A stretch of DNA of 64,000 nucleotides from an uncultured Lachnospiraceae bacterium (lineage in GTDB: Bacteria; Bacillota; Clostridia; Lachnospirales; Lachnospiraceae), in the NCBI GenBank assembly GCA_910579285.1, contig CAJTTT010000011.1, positions 1 to 64,000 on the forward strand. The letters run 5' to 3'. Position 1 is the stretch's first letter. Each line of letters begins with the position of its first letter. The notes under the pieces were generated by a model. It saw only the letters and a program-made list of their open reading frames with translations, was not told the origin of the DNA and searched no databases. The position numbers and the translations under genes are program-made. This document shows positions 27,497-36,510 of the stretch, piece after piece.

Positions 27497-28576
27497 TCAA
27501 CGCAATCCCCGCCCAGCCGCTGCCTTCACTCCCGCGAACACACGCGCCCGCACAAAATCCACCGCTGTTCCGGCCGCATAAACCGCCAGCACACACAGGA
27601 TCATATGGGGCACAAAGAGAAAGCTTCCCTCCACCTGTTCCACACCAAGCCGCTTCATCCACTCGTACCGCACGAGAACGTGCTCGTGCAGAAGGTAGAT
27701 GCCAAACGTATACGGGGCAAGCCTTCTCACCGCCACTGCAAAACGCCCTTCCTTAAGACGCAGATTTTTAAACACATGGAAAAGGCACACTGCGCCAGCG
27801 AGACAGAGCAGATGGTTGTAAGAGTAGAGCATGTCCGCATAATAGGCAAAAGTGTCACGCCCTCCGGCGGCAAGCCCGTTGGCAAGCAGCGCTGACAGCC
27901 AGATCCACAGGCAGGAAACAAAATACCCGGCCAGCGCATGAGACTGCTTTTCCAGCCACTTTATACCGTATTTCCTAAGATAGCCCGCCACCACAGACAG
28001 ACACAAAAACCATCCGAAATCATAACCGCTGCGGTCCGTGGCAAGGCGCACAGGAAGTATGGTCTTTTCCACGGCAAAAAACACCAACAGAAGCGCCAGT
28101 ACGATCTGCAGTTCCCGCCTGCTCATTTTTTCCATGCCTGCCGCGAGAAACGGCGCAAACAGATACATGACGATATAGGCCGTCGCGAACCAGTAGTGCT
28201 CCGTCCCAAGCGGGAACGCGAATCCAATCCAGTCATAAACACTGAGGTCCGCCATAGAAACCGTTCCAGTCAGAAGAAGAAACACCGGGATCAGCAGAGA
28301 ATAAAAAAGAACCTGTAAAAGCAGGGATATCACCCTCCCCGGCTTCCACGCAGATTCCGCAAGAAAATATCCGCTGATCAGCACATAACAGTTCACCGCC
28401 ACAATACAGAAAGCCTCAATCAGCCACGCAAAGGCCCCGGCCGGATTTTCTCCTGCGGCAAAAGGAAAAGCCACAGCAATCCCGCCCTTCACCAGATAAT
28501 GAAGCGAGATAATCATAAGCATCGCCACGACGCGCAGCAGCTCGAAATTAGCCTGTCTCTTACTTCCCGATCCCAT
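27497..28576 (-). CDS. Acyltransferase family 3 membrane protein (OafA/OatA-like)
   Basis: A 359-residue protein with about ten hydrophobic segments. RQANFELLRVVAMLMIISLHY near the N-terminus carries the family R-x10-H motif that forms the acyl-transfer site, and LAPYTFGIYLLHEHVL near the C-terminus is the conserved tail motif. Members move acetyl or other acyl groups from the cytoplasm onto extracytoplasmic sugars. The ATG at 28576 with GGCAGGG is preferred to a TTG at 28600. It probably O-acetylates the glycan built here. There is no SGNH domain, so it is the short single-module form. Confidence 0.88.
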   Translation of the reverse strand: MGSGSKRQANFELLRVVAMLMIISLHYLVKGGIAVAFPFAAGENPAGAFAWLIEAFCIVAVNCYVLISGYFLAESAWKPGRVISLLLQVLFYSLLIPVFLLLTGTVSMADLSVYDWIGFAFPLGTEHYWFATAYIVMYLFAPFLAAGMEKMSRRELQIVLALLLVFFAVEKTILPVRLATDRSGYDFGWFLCLSVVAGYLRKYGIKWLEKQSHALAGYFVSCLWIWLSALLANGLAAGGRDTFAYYADMLYSYNHLLCLAGAVCLFHVFKNLRLKEGRFAVAVRRLAPYTFGIYLLHEHVLVRYEWMKRLGVEQVEGSFLFVPHMILCVLAVYAAGTAVDFVRARVFAGVKAAAGRGLR

Positions 28577-28645
28577 ACGCCCTGCCTTTTCTTCTCCCAA
28601 TCTTTTCTACGTTTGCATCGGCCCGCATCTCCCACAACATATATG

Positions 28646-29089
28646 TCAGCCCGCCTTTTTCGTCGTGTCCTTAAATATCCAGATTTTGCTTAGTACATAG
28701 TTTGCCAGTATCACCAGCACCTGGCATACCAGTTTGGAAATCTTATCATTCACCGAGCAAAGATCCACCATCACATACATCAACGCCAGTTCCAGCACCT
28801 CGGTGGCTACCCTCGCTCCGATAAAGGAGATAAACTCCCTTAAAACAGATGCCTTTTCCTTATTCTGGCTCTTAAATACAAAGGTTCTGTTTGTCCAATA
28901 GGCAAACACCACCGTCAGCACCCAGGACAGCCCGGTCGCCGCCATATAGTGCATGGCAATGGCATCCGCAAAAATAAAATACAGAATATAATTCAGCACA
29001 AAAGCGAGGAAACCAAAAATCAGATAATTGATCCCCTCCTCATGCTTCCTATAAAGCCCCCATCCAAAATCCCAAAGCTTCTTTATCAT
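28646..29089 (-). CDS. GtrA-family membrane protein
   Basis: A 147-residue protein with four hydrophobic segments (about 20-40, 50-68, 88-108, 118-138). YLIFGFLAFVLNYILY in the first span, TNRTFVF in the middle and NYVLSKIWIF at the end are GtrA/GtcA-family marks. Members are thought to flip polyprenyl-phosphate-linked single sugars across the membrane for GtrB/GT-C systems. It follows the ABC exporter gene and an AGGAGCGT site precedes the ATG. Likely partners are the GtrB-like GT2 proteins at 20608-21549 and 60630-61580 and one or more of the GT-C-like proteins. Confidence 0.9.
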   Translation of the reverse strand: MIKKLWDFGWGLYRKHEEGINYLIFGFLAFVLNYILYFIFADAIAMHYMAATGLSWVLTVVFAYWTNRTFVFKSQNKEKASVLREFISFIGARVATEVLELALMYVMVDLCSVNDKISKLVCQVLVILANYVLSKIWIFKDTTKKAG

Positions 29090-29103
29090 ACGCTCCTGCC
29101 TCT

Positions 29104-29194
29104 CTTCTCCACTCTATCTCTCCCGCGAAATTTTCCCGGTGATCATTTCTCTCAGTTTTTCTTCTCCACATTACCTTTCTCTTGAAATTTTCCC
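29104..29194 (-). repeat. Degenerate 57-bp duplication of the ABC gene 3' end
   Basis: Two segments 57 bp apart (from 29104 and from 29161) match over about 34 bp, roughly four positions in five. Downstream of the ABC stop the same frame continues and again encodes ITGKISRER followed by a stop, copying the true C-terminus TAGKISRER. This looks like an old in-frame tandem duplication now outside the coding region. Confidence 0.5.
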
Positions 29195-30925
29195 CGCGGT
29201 TACGCGGTACACCATATCACACTTCTCAATCGTCTGCAGTCTGTGGGCGATGATGACAAGCGTCTTCCTCCCGTGCAGCCTGTTGATGGAATCCATGATA
29301 GCCGCCTCCGTCTCATTGTCCAGTGCAGAAGTGGCTTCATCCAGCACCAGCACCTCCGGGTCTTCATAGAGGGCCCTGGCAATGCTGATCCGCTGCCTCT
29401 GTCCGCCGGATATGCGGATGCCCCGCTCACCGATCCCTGTCTCCACGCCTTCCGGCAGACTCTTTACAAACTCATCCAGAGCCGCCTCCTTCAAGGCACG
29501 CCACACTTTCTCGTCATCGATTTCCTCCTCCGGCACGCCGAAAGCCACATTCTTGCGGATGGAATCGTCTATCATAAAGATTGTCTGTGGAATATATCCT
29601 ATGTTTTTAAGCCACGCAGCATAATGTCCGCCGACATCCGTGCCGTCCGCCAGAATCCGTCCGCTCTCCATCTGCAGCAGACCGAGCAGAATATCCACAA
29701 TCGTTGTTTTCCCCGAACCTGTAACACCCACGATACCTACAGAAGATCCAATGGGAATCTCCATCTCCGCGTGATCAAAAATCCACTTCTGCGTATTTGG
29801 ATATTTATAAGTGATGTCCTCCAGCCGGATCAGCTTCTCTAACGGCAGTTTTTCCACACTCTGCCTCTGCTTATAAGCCTCCGCGTCATAAGTCACGCTG
29901 CCATCGTGAATCTCCTCCTGCAGGTTATCGCTGACTCCCATGAAAAAAGGTTCAAAGTAGGAGATCGAAGTCTGATAGTTATTGATGCGGTTCACGCTGG
30001 GAAGCAGACGCATGGCCGCCGCCGCCAGTGCCGAGAGCTGCGGAAGAAGTTCTTTCATCTGAGTCCCCTGCCCGATGGACATGACAAAATATCCAACCAT
30101 GCCCGCTATGCAGACTGTCTCGATCAAAAGCCGGGGGGTCGCGTTGAAGAGATTATATTTCTGCACGGAACTGACATAGCCCGCCCCGCATTTTGCGTAT
30201 TCGTTGATAAAATAATTCTCCTTACAGCCGATCTTGATTTCCTTAATTCCCATCACCGACTGTTCAATCCATTTATACAACCCGCTGTAATAGTCCTGAT
30301 TGTCCTGCCCTGCCTTGATCATTATGGGCTTTAACACCTTTTTAATCACAAACAGGAGCGCCACCATAAGCGCCGCCACCGTCACAATCATCATCGCGTC
30401 AGAGTAGAGAAACAGCGCCACTACCAGACAGACAAATACAATACACTCACTGAAAAGCTGCAGACAGCTCAGGATCAGACCGTACATATTGTTTACATCC
30501 GATGTGATATTGCGTTGAATGACCGATGTGTCCGCATTCAAATAATACTCGTAGGGACGCTGCATAAAATTGATCATCATTCGTCTGGAAGTCGCAAACT
30601 GATTCGTATAGACAAACTTAAGCTGCGCTTTCTGCTGAAAAAAAAGATAAATATTTTTAATCACCGTCATTCCCACAAAGGAAAGCAATAGAAACATGGC
30701 AAACTGGGCGTTACTCTCCATTCCCAGCCTCTCGTAAACCGAAGAGAGAAAACTGCTCCCGGAAACCGACTCCGGGTCCATCACCACGGTCACAATGGGC
30801 ACCAGCATGGAAACACCCAGACTTTCCAGCACACCGCCTATGAGCATCATAATAATGAGCGCGATCATAGCGCGCTTCTGCTTTCCGTCCAGCAGAACAT
30901 TCATTTTTCTTAAAATCTTAACCAT
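29171..30925 (-). CDS. ABC exporter (permease-ATPase), PglK/MsbA-like flippase
   Basis: 584 residues. An N-terminal six-helix permease domain (about 1-325) is followed by an ATPase domain with GVTGSGKTT (Walker A), ISGGQRQR (signature) and VLVLDEATSALD (Walker B). This half-transporter architecture, next to Pgl-like and GT genes, is that of PglK, which flips undecaprenyl-PP-linked oligosaccharides. I took the ATG at 30925 (MVKILRKMNV, with GAAGGA upstream); earlier codons lie across the promoter at 30987-31015. It is the best candidate for moving the lipid-linked glycan; no Wzx-type flippase was seen in the window. Confidence 0.9.
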   Translation of the reverse strand: MVKILRKMNVLLDGKQKRAMIALIIMMLIGGVLESLGVSMLVPIVTVVMDPESVSGSSFLSSVYERLGMESNAQFAMFLLLSFVGMTVIKNIYLFFQQKAQLKFVYTNQFATSRRMMINFMQRPYEYYLNADTSVIQRNITSDVNNMYGLILSCLQLFSECIVFVCLVVALFLYSDAMMIVTVAALMVALLFVIKKVLKPIMIKAGQDNQDYYSGLYKWIEQSVMGIKEIKIGCKENYFINEYAKCGAGYVSSVQKYNLFNATPRLLIETVCIAGMVGYFVMSIGQGTQMKELLPQLSALAAAAMRLLPSVNRINNYQTSISYFEPFFMGVSDNLQEEIHDGSVTYDAEAYKQRQSVEKLPLEKLIRLEDITYKYPNTQKWIFDHAEMEIPIGSSVGIVGVTGSGKTTIVDILLGLLQMESGRILADGTDVGGHYAAWLKNIGYIPQTIFMIDDSIRKNVAFGVPEEEIDDEKVWRALKEAALDEFVKSLPEGVETGIGERGIRISGGQRQRISIARALYEDPEVLVLDEATSALDNETEAAIMDSINRLHGRKTLVIIAHRLQTIEKCDMVYRVTAGKISRER

Positions 30926-30986
30926 TGTCAGTTTCCTTCTCAAACCGGGCGGCGGTACTGCCCGTGTCTTAGCTAAACTGTTATCG

Positions 30987-31015
30987 AGTATACCACAAGC
31001 ACATCCATCGCGCAA
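30987..31015 (-). promoter_or_regulatory. Sigma-A-type promoter for the ABC exporter operon
   Basis: Minus-strand TTGCGC (31015-31010), a 17-bp spacer, then TATACT (30992-30987) with TGG just upstream (extended -10). It lies in the gap between the sialyltransferase-like gene and the exporter and gives a leader of about 55 nt. Confidence 0.55.
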
Positions 31016-31035
31016 ATCTGCCGTAAAATCCGGCT

Positions 31036-32109
31036 CTAAATCTCCTCATTCTGCCTGTGCAGCTTCGGATCCTCGTATCCGTCCATAAAGTCTTCACCCA
31101 GATAGACGATCTCCTCCGCAAAACGGATGTTTCGCACCACCGTAAAGACAGAAATCACCCGGCTGAAAGTCAGCCCCTCAATATAGTTCAGCACTTCCAT
31201 CGGAAATTTTCGATCGAGCACAATATAATCCGAAAATTTCTTTTCATAATCTAAAAGGTCTCTGGGATGCGGCTTAATCAGAACGACCGATTCTTCCCCC
31301 TCCTTCTGACCGTATAAGTCAATGCAGTCTCTAAAAATCCGCTCACGCACCGGGAGCTCGCACAGCGGCTCCGTCAAAAGAAGAATCCTGTCCTTCCCCA
31401 TCGACAATTTCTCCTGTATCTCCTCTATATTGGCGATAAACAGCCGCACCAGAAGCGCTTTATCCTCCTTCGTCAGGGAATCAGCCAGCTCCTGTCTGGA
31501 CTTTTCGATATATTTCGGGCAGGGGTAAGGCAGAACGGAGATGTCATTGACCTCCATATCTATACAGTATTTTCCCCATCCGTTCTGAATGAATATAAGG
31601 TTCAGGGAAGCAAGGAACGCTTTCAGCTTAAAATGTCCCCTGTTGTCATAGCGGGCGGTATCGTAAGTGCTGATGCAGTCAAGCCCGTCCTCCAGCGCAT
31701 GATACCGTATCTTTTTATAACTCAGATAATACCCGATCGGATCAGAATCACAAAACACATAAATGTCCTTATATGCCTTAAAATTCACCGGCACATAAGG
31801 TTCCTGCGCCTTTCCCAGAAGCTTCGTGTAACGGATGCGGGTCAGCAGATTCAGAAAAAGATTTCCCCTGTCCACATGATACTTCATAATCTCCGGGAAA
31901 TGGATGTCCTCCTTCTCATCGAACATGTACACCGCTTCGAAAAGTCCGCAGGCCTTCGCCCGTTCCTCCAGATCCCCAAAATCGTTGGACATGGTACTCA
32001 TAACAAGGGTGGCTCTGCCCCGCTTTTCCCGTTCCAGATTCAGCTCCTTTAAACATGCCACATACACATGATAGTAGGTGTGGCAGACGTAAATTCTATC
32101 TTTCATCAT
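31036..32109 (-). CDS. Sialyltransferase-like glycosyltransferase (GT52-type)
   Basis: About 357 residues, soluble. Three short motifs shared by bacterial sialyl- and polysialyltransferases are present in order: EDG in YHALEDGLDC (about 140), HP in LIKPHPRD (about 288), and a Ser/Thr site in VISVFTVVR (about 325). The N-terminal IYVCHTYYHVYVA is typical of the GT52/POLYST group. The gene follows pseF, pseI and an ATP-grasp ligase, so the likely donor is CMP-pseudaminic acid or a derivative. The start is GTG-ATG-ATG; I used the first ATG at 32109. The acceptor is unknown. Confidence 0.78.
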   Translation of the reverse strand: MMKDRIYVCHTYYHVYVACLKELNLEREKRGRATLVMSTMSNDFGDLEERAKACGLFEAVYMFDEKEDIHFPEIMKYHVDRGNLFLNLLTRIRYTKLLGKAQEPYVPVNFKAYKDIYVFCDSDPIGYYLSYKKIRYHALEDGLDCISTYDTARYDNRGHFKLKAFLASLNLIFIQNGWGKYCIDMEVNDISVLPYPCPKYIEKSRQELADSLTKEDKALLVRLFIANIEEIQEKLSMGKDRILLLTEPLCELPVRERIFRDCIDLYGQKEGEESVVLIKPHPRDLLDYEKKFSDYIVLDRKFPMEVLNYIEGLTFSRVISVFTVVRNIRFAEEIVYLGEDFMDGYEDPKLHRQNEEI

Positions 32110-32143
32110 CACTCACGTTCCAAGACCTCTCCTGTTTATGATA

Positions 32144-32163
32144 GGAAAACACGCCCGTTTTCC
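32144..32163. repeat. Short perfect inverted repeat
   Basis: GGAAAAC, a 6-nt loop, then GTTTTCC: a perfect 7-bp stem in the 70-bp gap between the ATP-grasp gene and the sialyltransferase-like gene. No T-run follows on the minus strand, so it is not a classic terminator. A weak promoter (TTGGAA, 16 bp, TATCAT) overlaps it, so an operator is possible. Confidence 0.3.
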
Positions 32164-32179
32164 AACACGGCGCCGGCTG

Positions 32180-33460
32180 TCAAATCCGCCGCCTGCCGCG
32201 CGATATTTCCACCTGCATTTGTGCCAGTATGTGCCTTCCCAGCTCCGCAGCCTGCTCCGGCGTATCTCCCGTGGTGATCACATGGCCAAGTCTGTCATTG
32301 CTCGAGCGCGTTCCGTGCACACGGTCTCCCGGCTTTTTATAGAGAACGATTTCCTCCACCCCCGGCTGCGCGTAAATAGCGTCCGGCACAGTGATCCGGG
32401 CAAGCACACCCTCCTGCTCCTGTTCGGCATGAAGAAAATGTATCGCAGCGCCGCGGTCCGCCGTCCGGGTAAGATCCGGCTCCGTCCCTGTTGCAAGGAG
32501 CACCGATGCTCCCACCATATCAATGCCTGTAGAAAGAGGCACCAGCCTGGACGTGATAAAGTCGCCGCCGAGTCTTGCCGCCAGTTCCACGATCTTTGGC
32601 CCTTCCTCCGTGACCTTGATCTCCACATGAGCGGGCGCATTCCTTATGCCGATCGCCCTGACTGCCTGCGCCGCCGCCTTCCGTATGTGCTCCTGCGTAC
32701 CGGCATCCAGTCTGCTCGGTTCACAATGCGCCAGTTCCACAAAATACGGAGGCGGTGTAATATATTTGTCTGTAATTGCAAGGATATGCGGTTCGCCCTC
32801 TATCACCATGATTTCCACGCTGACTTCCAGGCCGTGCATGTATTCCTCCACCATCACCGTACCGTTTCGGGCATTGCCCAGACTGTACTCGTAAGTCTCC
32901 TTGAGCAGAGCACGAAACCGTCCATCATTTACGTCTGTTTTTCCATCCGATTTCTCCGCCTCCAAAAGCACCACACCGCGGCTCCCCGCATTGTCCGCCG
33001 GCTTCACGATGCAGTCTCCGCCCAGCTTATCCACCGCCTCCGCAAACGACTCAAAATCCGTAACCGCATAGTATTTCGGTATCGGCACGCCGCATTCTTT
33101 CAAACGATCTCTCATTTTGCTCTTTATGGTGGCGCAGAGCGCATTCTCATAGGACAGATCCGGCCGCTTCCCTAGCTTTTCGTTGACATATGCCGCTGTC
33201 CGCACAGGGCCATCGCTGGTGGATGTAATCACCACGTCGGGCTGATAAATAAGCGCCTGCCGGTAAACCTCCTCCTGATCCAAAGTGCTCACCACCAGCT
33301 TTACATCCGCTAACGCAAAACCTGCCGCATTCTCATTATAATCCACGCAAATGACCTGATAGCCCAGTTCCCCCGCTTTTTTAATTGCCGGAACCTGCAG
33401 TTCACTTGCACCTAAAATCATCATCTTTTTCTGCTTTTCTGCCACTTCTCTTTTCTCCAT
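32180..33460 (-). CDS. ATP-grasp ligase in the pseudaminic acid block
   Basis: 426 residues. A Rossmann-like start KMMILGASELQVPAIKKAG is followed by an ATP-grasp domain (about 110-320) with CIVKPADNAGSRGVVL (ATP lysine loop) and PKIVELAARLGGD (metal-binding Glu region). A C-terminal PurK/CarB-type extension follows (about 340-420). Such enzymes join a carboxylate to an amine through an acyl phosphate. It lies 76 bp after pseI and just before the sialyltransferase-like gene. I infer that it modifies an amino group of pseudaminic acid or its precursor, perhaps in place of PseH, which is absent from this block. Amino-acid ligation elsewhere is an alternative. Confidence 0.82.
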   Translation of the reverse strand: MEKREVAEKQKKMMILGASELQVPAIKKAGELGYQVICVDYNENAAGFALADVKLVVSTLDQEEVYRQALIYQPDVVITSTSDGPVRTAAYVNEKLGKRPDLSYENALCATIKSKMRDRLKECGVPIPKYYAVTDFESFAEAVDKLGGDCIVKPADNAGSRGVVLLEAEKSDGKTDVNDGRFRALLKETYEYSLGNARNGTVMVEEYMHGLEVSVEIMVIEGEPHILAITDKYITPPPYFVELAHCEPSRLDAGTQEHIRKAAAQAVRAIGIRNAPAHVEIKVTEEGPKIVELAARLGGDFITSRLVPLSTGIDMVGASVLLATGTEPDLTRTADRGAAIHFLHAEQEQEGVLARITVPDAIYAQPGVEEIVLYKKPGDRVHGTRSSNDRLGHVITTGDTPEQAAELGRHILAQMQVEISRGRRRI

Positions 33461-33536
33461 CCAGGCGCTTTCCCGTCATAGGCAGAGGGTATGCCCCGCA
33501 AAAATTTCCGCTTTTATCTGCCCCACATCCGGCGGT

Positions 33537-34592
33537 TCACTCCACAAATTTCCATTCCATCGGTGTGCCCCGGGAAATATCGCACCTTGCCTTTTTGCCA
33601 AGCGCCTCCTCATAATACATCGGCGCCATTCCAAATGCAGGACGAATGGATCGCAGGTTGTCCGATGTAAACACCTCACCTGCTTTCATATCCTGCGTCA
33701 CAAAAAGAGAGCGTCCCTCCTCTCTGCTTCTCTCCTGCTTCTCAGTCAGGCGGTAAGTCACCCTGCCGAGCGCCTTCTCCACAATACGGATCTCCTCCAC
33801 CATCCTTTTAAACTCCGCAGGCTCCATAGAAAACGCTGCATCCGGCCCGCCGTCCGCCCTGGAAAGTGTAAAGTGCTTTTCCACCATCCGGGCGCCCAAT
33901 GCCACCGAAGCCACAGCCACAGCGGAACCCATGCTGTGATCGGAAAGTCCCGTCATACAGTCGAAAACCTCCGCCATATGAGGAATCACTTTAACATTCA
34001 TGTCCTCATAGGGAGAAGGGTAAGTGGAAGTGCATTTTAAAAGGATGATCTGCTCGTTTCCTTCTTCACGGCAGACTCTGACCGCCCGCTCAATATCCTC
34101 CAGATAAGCAATCCCCGTTGCCATAATCACCGGCTTTCCCAATCTTGCGATTTTTCGGATCAACGGAATGTCCCGTATCTCGAAAGAGGCAATTTTATAG
34201 GCCGGCATTTTCATTTCCTCCATAAAATCCACCGCCGTGAAATCAAACGGGGATGAGAAACAATCCATTCCCAGATCGTTTGCCAGCTTCATCAATTTCG
34301 GCTGCCACTCCCAGGGTGTAAACGCCTCCTGATACAGTTTGTAAAAAGTAGTGCCGTCCCAAATCGTTCCCTGTGTAATCTGAAAATATTCGTTATCGCA
34401 GTCCATCGTAATGGTGTCCGCCGTGTAAGTCTGCAGCTTGACCGCATCCGCTCCCGCCTCTTTTGCCGCGCGTATAATCGCTTCGGCCCTGTCGTAGTCC
34501 TGCAGATGATTGGCCGACATCTCTGCCACGATATAGACCGGCTCACCCTCCCCGATCATATGGCTGCCGATTTTGATTCTCTGCTGCTCCAT
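33537..34592 (-). CDS. pseI: Pseudaminic acid synthase
   Basis: A 351-residue NeuB-family enzyme condensing 2,4-diacetamido-2,4,6-trideoxy-L-altrose with phosphoenolpyruvate to pseudaminic acid. An N-terminal TIM barrel (about 1-275) is followed by a C-terminal SAF/antifreeze-like domain (about 290-345). VAEMSANHLQDYDRA, KLQTYTADTITMDCDNEYF and WEWQPKLMKLANDLGMD are diagnostic for PseI rather than NeuB or LegI. EKHFTL and GGPDAAFS hold metal and substrate residues. The gene lies 46 bp after pseF with an AAAGGGAAG site. It is the step before CMP activation. Confidence 0.95.
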   Translation of the reverse strand: MEQQRIKIGSHMIGEGEPVYIVAEMSANHLQDYDRAEAIIRAAKEAGADAVKLQTYTADTITMDCDNEYFQITQGTIWDGTTFYKLYQEAFTPWEWQPKLMKLANDLGMDCFSSPFDFTAVDFMEEMKMPAYKIASFEIRDIPLIRKIARLGKPVIMATGIAYLEDIERAVRVCREEGNEQIILLKCTSTYPSPYEDMNVKVIPHMAEVFDCMTGLSDHSMGSAVAVASVALGARMVEKHFTLSRADGGPDAAFSMEPAEFKRMVEEIRIVEKALGRVTYRLTEKQERSREEGRSLFVTQDMKAGEVFTSDNLRSIRPAFGMAPMYYEEALGKKARCDISRGTPMEWKFVE

Positions 34593-34638
34593 AAGTTCTT
34601 CCCTTTCCTCAAGTCAATTCTCTGTTTTCACAAAACCA

Positions 34639-35376
34639 TTACTTCCATCCATGCTCTTCCCGCTCGCAGGTTTCCCGCATCAGGCGAAATTTCATTTCCG
34701 CCAGCTCCAGATCCATCGGATTGTCGATGTCCTGTACCTCCGTCTCAGGCACAATGATGGGCACATATCCGTCCGGCAGGTCGCCGCCGCATGCCAGATA
34801 CCGCTTGACATGATAGCAGTAAAACTGTCCGCTGTCATGGTACACGGGCTCCAAATCCTGTGACCGCTTCATGGCATTTTCGGGATAGCAGTATACAAGC
34901 TTCCCCTCTCGGACCGCCATGCCGCGCTGAGGCGGAAATGAATAGCGGACCACCGGCATTACTCCCGAGGCATCGCTCTCCACCAGAAGTTTCATCGCCT
35001 CCGTCAGTTTGGCGGCCGTCACAAAAGGCGCGGTCGGATAAATACATGTCATATAATCAAACGTCTCGCCCCGCTCTTCATAAGTCCGAAGCACCTCCAT
35101 AAGCACATCGTCCGTGGTTGCAAAATCTCCCGATGTCTCTGCGCTTCTCATAAAAGGGACCGATGCTCCCGCCTTCCGTGCGATCCGAGCAATCTCCTCA
35201 TCATCGGTGGAGACCATAACCTCACGGAACATCCCGGACTGGAGCGCCGCCTCAATTCCGTAGACCAGCATAGGTTTTCCCATAAATTCTCTGATATTTT
35301 TTCCCGGAATCCGCTTGCTGCCGCCCCGGGCGGTGATAATTGCCACCGCATTGATTTGTGTTTCCATCCCAGCCAT
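34639..35376 (-). CDS. pseF: CMP-pseudaminic acid cytidylyltransferase
   Basis: A 245-residue CMP-sugar synthase. IITARGGSKRIPGKNIR (14-30) is the CTP-binding loop, STDDEEIA and TCIYPTAPFV follow, and DSGQFYCYH with VQDIDNPMD near the end is the PseF-type sugar site. The enzyme activates pseudaminic acid with CTP. An ATG at 35376 with GAGG is used; one three codons on is possible. It sits between the Rpn gene (9-bp gap) and pseI, and by order it would normally be contiguous with the pseG fusion gene now separated by the ABC/Rpn segment. Confidence 0.95.
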   Translation of the reverse strand: MAGMETQINAVAIITARGGSKRIPGKNIREFMGKPMLVYGIEAALQSGMFREVMVSTDDEEIARIARKAGASVPFMRSAETSGDFATTDDVLMEVLRTYEERGETFDYMTCIYPTAPFVTAAKLTEAMKLLVESDASGVMPVVRYSFPPQRGMAVREGKLVYCYPENAMKRSQDLEPVYHDSGQFYCYHVKRYLACGGDLPDGYVPIIVPETEVQDIDNPMDLELAEMKFRLMRETCEREEHGWK

Positions 35377-35385
35377 TCCTTTCCT

Positions 35386-36348
35386 CTACTTCCAATACAA
35401 AATTGCTTTCTTCTCCGCATCCGCTCTCGGCAGATTATATTTTTCTGCAAGCTGCTCCGCAATATAAGTTTTCGTCTGCCCGGCTTCCTGCAGCGCTTCC
35501 ACCATACAGCGGATCCCTTGTTCTATTCCTTGTTCTATTCCAATTTTTATGCCTTCCCTGATGCCGTCCTCACGCCCTTCGCTCTTCAAGGTTCTCTCAT
35601 ACTTCTCCACATCAAACTCTTCCAGCAGCATACCCAGCACCTCCGCCCGGTTTTCCCTTAGAAACTTCTCAAGAATGCCGTTTTCCACACAATAATCCAC
35701 CGCATCCGACAGCGCCATTTCTGCATTCTTTCCCTGGCGCATATACGTTCTCGTTACATCCACAAATTCAGAATATTCTTTCAACACCATACATTTTTCC
35801 ATCAGTAACTGATTATGTCCCTGATTGATGTTAAGCATCCGCGCAGTCAGCTCCACGTCGCCTTTGACCGACTTATCCTCAAACGCATCGGAAAGCCTGA
35901 GAATCTGCTCCTCCGGCATCTCTTTTGTTCCATTGTAGAACACCACACACTTTGGTGTCGGCAGCGTGATGAGTCCAGCCCCATACAGACTCTTTTCCGC
36001 CCGCTCAATGACTGTCTGGTATTCCTGTGCCAGATAAATCAGAAACCGTGCAGACAGATTCGGACTGTAAGTGCTCTGGTGCTCATACATGTTTAACGTC
36101 CCCGCCAGCATAAAAGCCAGGTCGTTCTTCATCACCACATAAACCGCACTCTCAATCGTCACCATTTCAAGCTGCGATGGATCGTTGTATGACGTTCCAT
36201 TCAGCGCATTGTATAATTCCAAAAGCGCCTCCCTGTCTTTTTCAAACAGGAAGCGAAACAGCCTGTCCTTTACATTCCGCTGTACCTTTGCCCCGTGCCC
36301 AAGCCTCCATATCTTCCACTCTTTCCACGCATGTCTTTTCTGTGCCAT
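35386..36348 (-). CDS. Rpn-family PD-(D/E)XK nuclease / transposase-like protein
   Basis: 320 residues. The N-terminal part KDRLFRFLFEKDREALLELY followed by NGTSYNDPS and later YEHQSTYSPN is the Rpn/PDDEXK-transposase signature (D near NDLAF, E-x-Q core). The C-terminus holds a short heptad repeat, IGIEQGIEQGI, a common slippage-prone Glu-Gly-Ile tract in these proteins. Rpn proteins are DNA nucleases linked to RecA-independent recombination and, in some cases, phage defence. It has its own promoter (36511-36539), a 155-nt leader and a GGAAGGAGG site. It interrupts the pseudaminic acid genes. Confidence 0.88.
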   Translation of the reverse strand: MAQKRHAWKEWKIWRLGHGAKVQRNVKDRLFRFLFEKDREALLELYNALNGTSYNDPSQLEMVTIESAVYVVMKNDLAFMLAGTLNMYEHQSTYSPNLSARFLIYLAQEYQTVIERAEKSLYGAGLITLPTPKCVVFYNGTKEMPEEQILRLSDAFEDKSVKGDVELTARMLNINQGHNQLLMEKCMVLKEYSEFVDVTRTYMRQGKNAEMALSDAVDYCVENGILEKFLRENRAEVLGMLLEEFDVEKYERTLKSEGREDGIREGIKIGIEQGIEQGIRCMVEALQEAGQTKTYIAEQLAEKYNLPRADAEKKAILYWK

Positions 36349-36510
36349 GCTTCCTCCTTCCCGTATCCCGACAGAAAAGAAAGCATGTCACCCACAAATG
36401 CATGTTCCAGATTCTGCCGCATCTTCTGTTGTCTGTGTAAAAGAAAAATCCGACAGAACCTGTCCTGAACGTGCTGAATGCACCTCTGTTAGAATTTCTC
36501 CGATGGATTC

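Noticed and set aside
32144..32163. Inverted repeat as a terminator
   Set aside because: The stem is short and AT-rich at its ends, and no T-run follows on either strand in the needed place; kept only as a low-confidence repeat.
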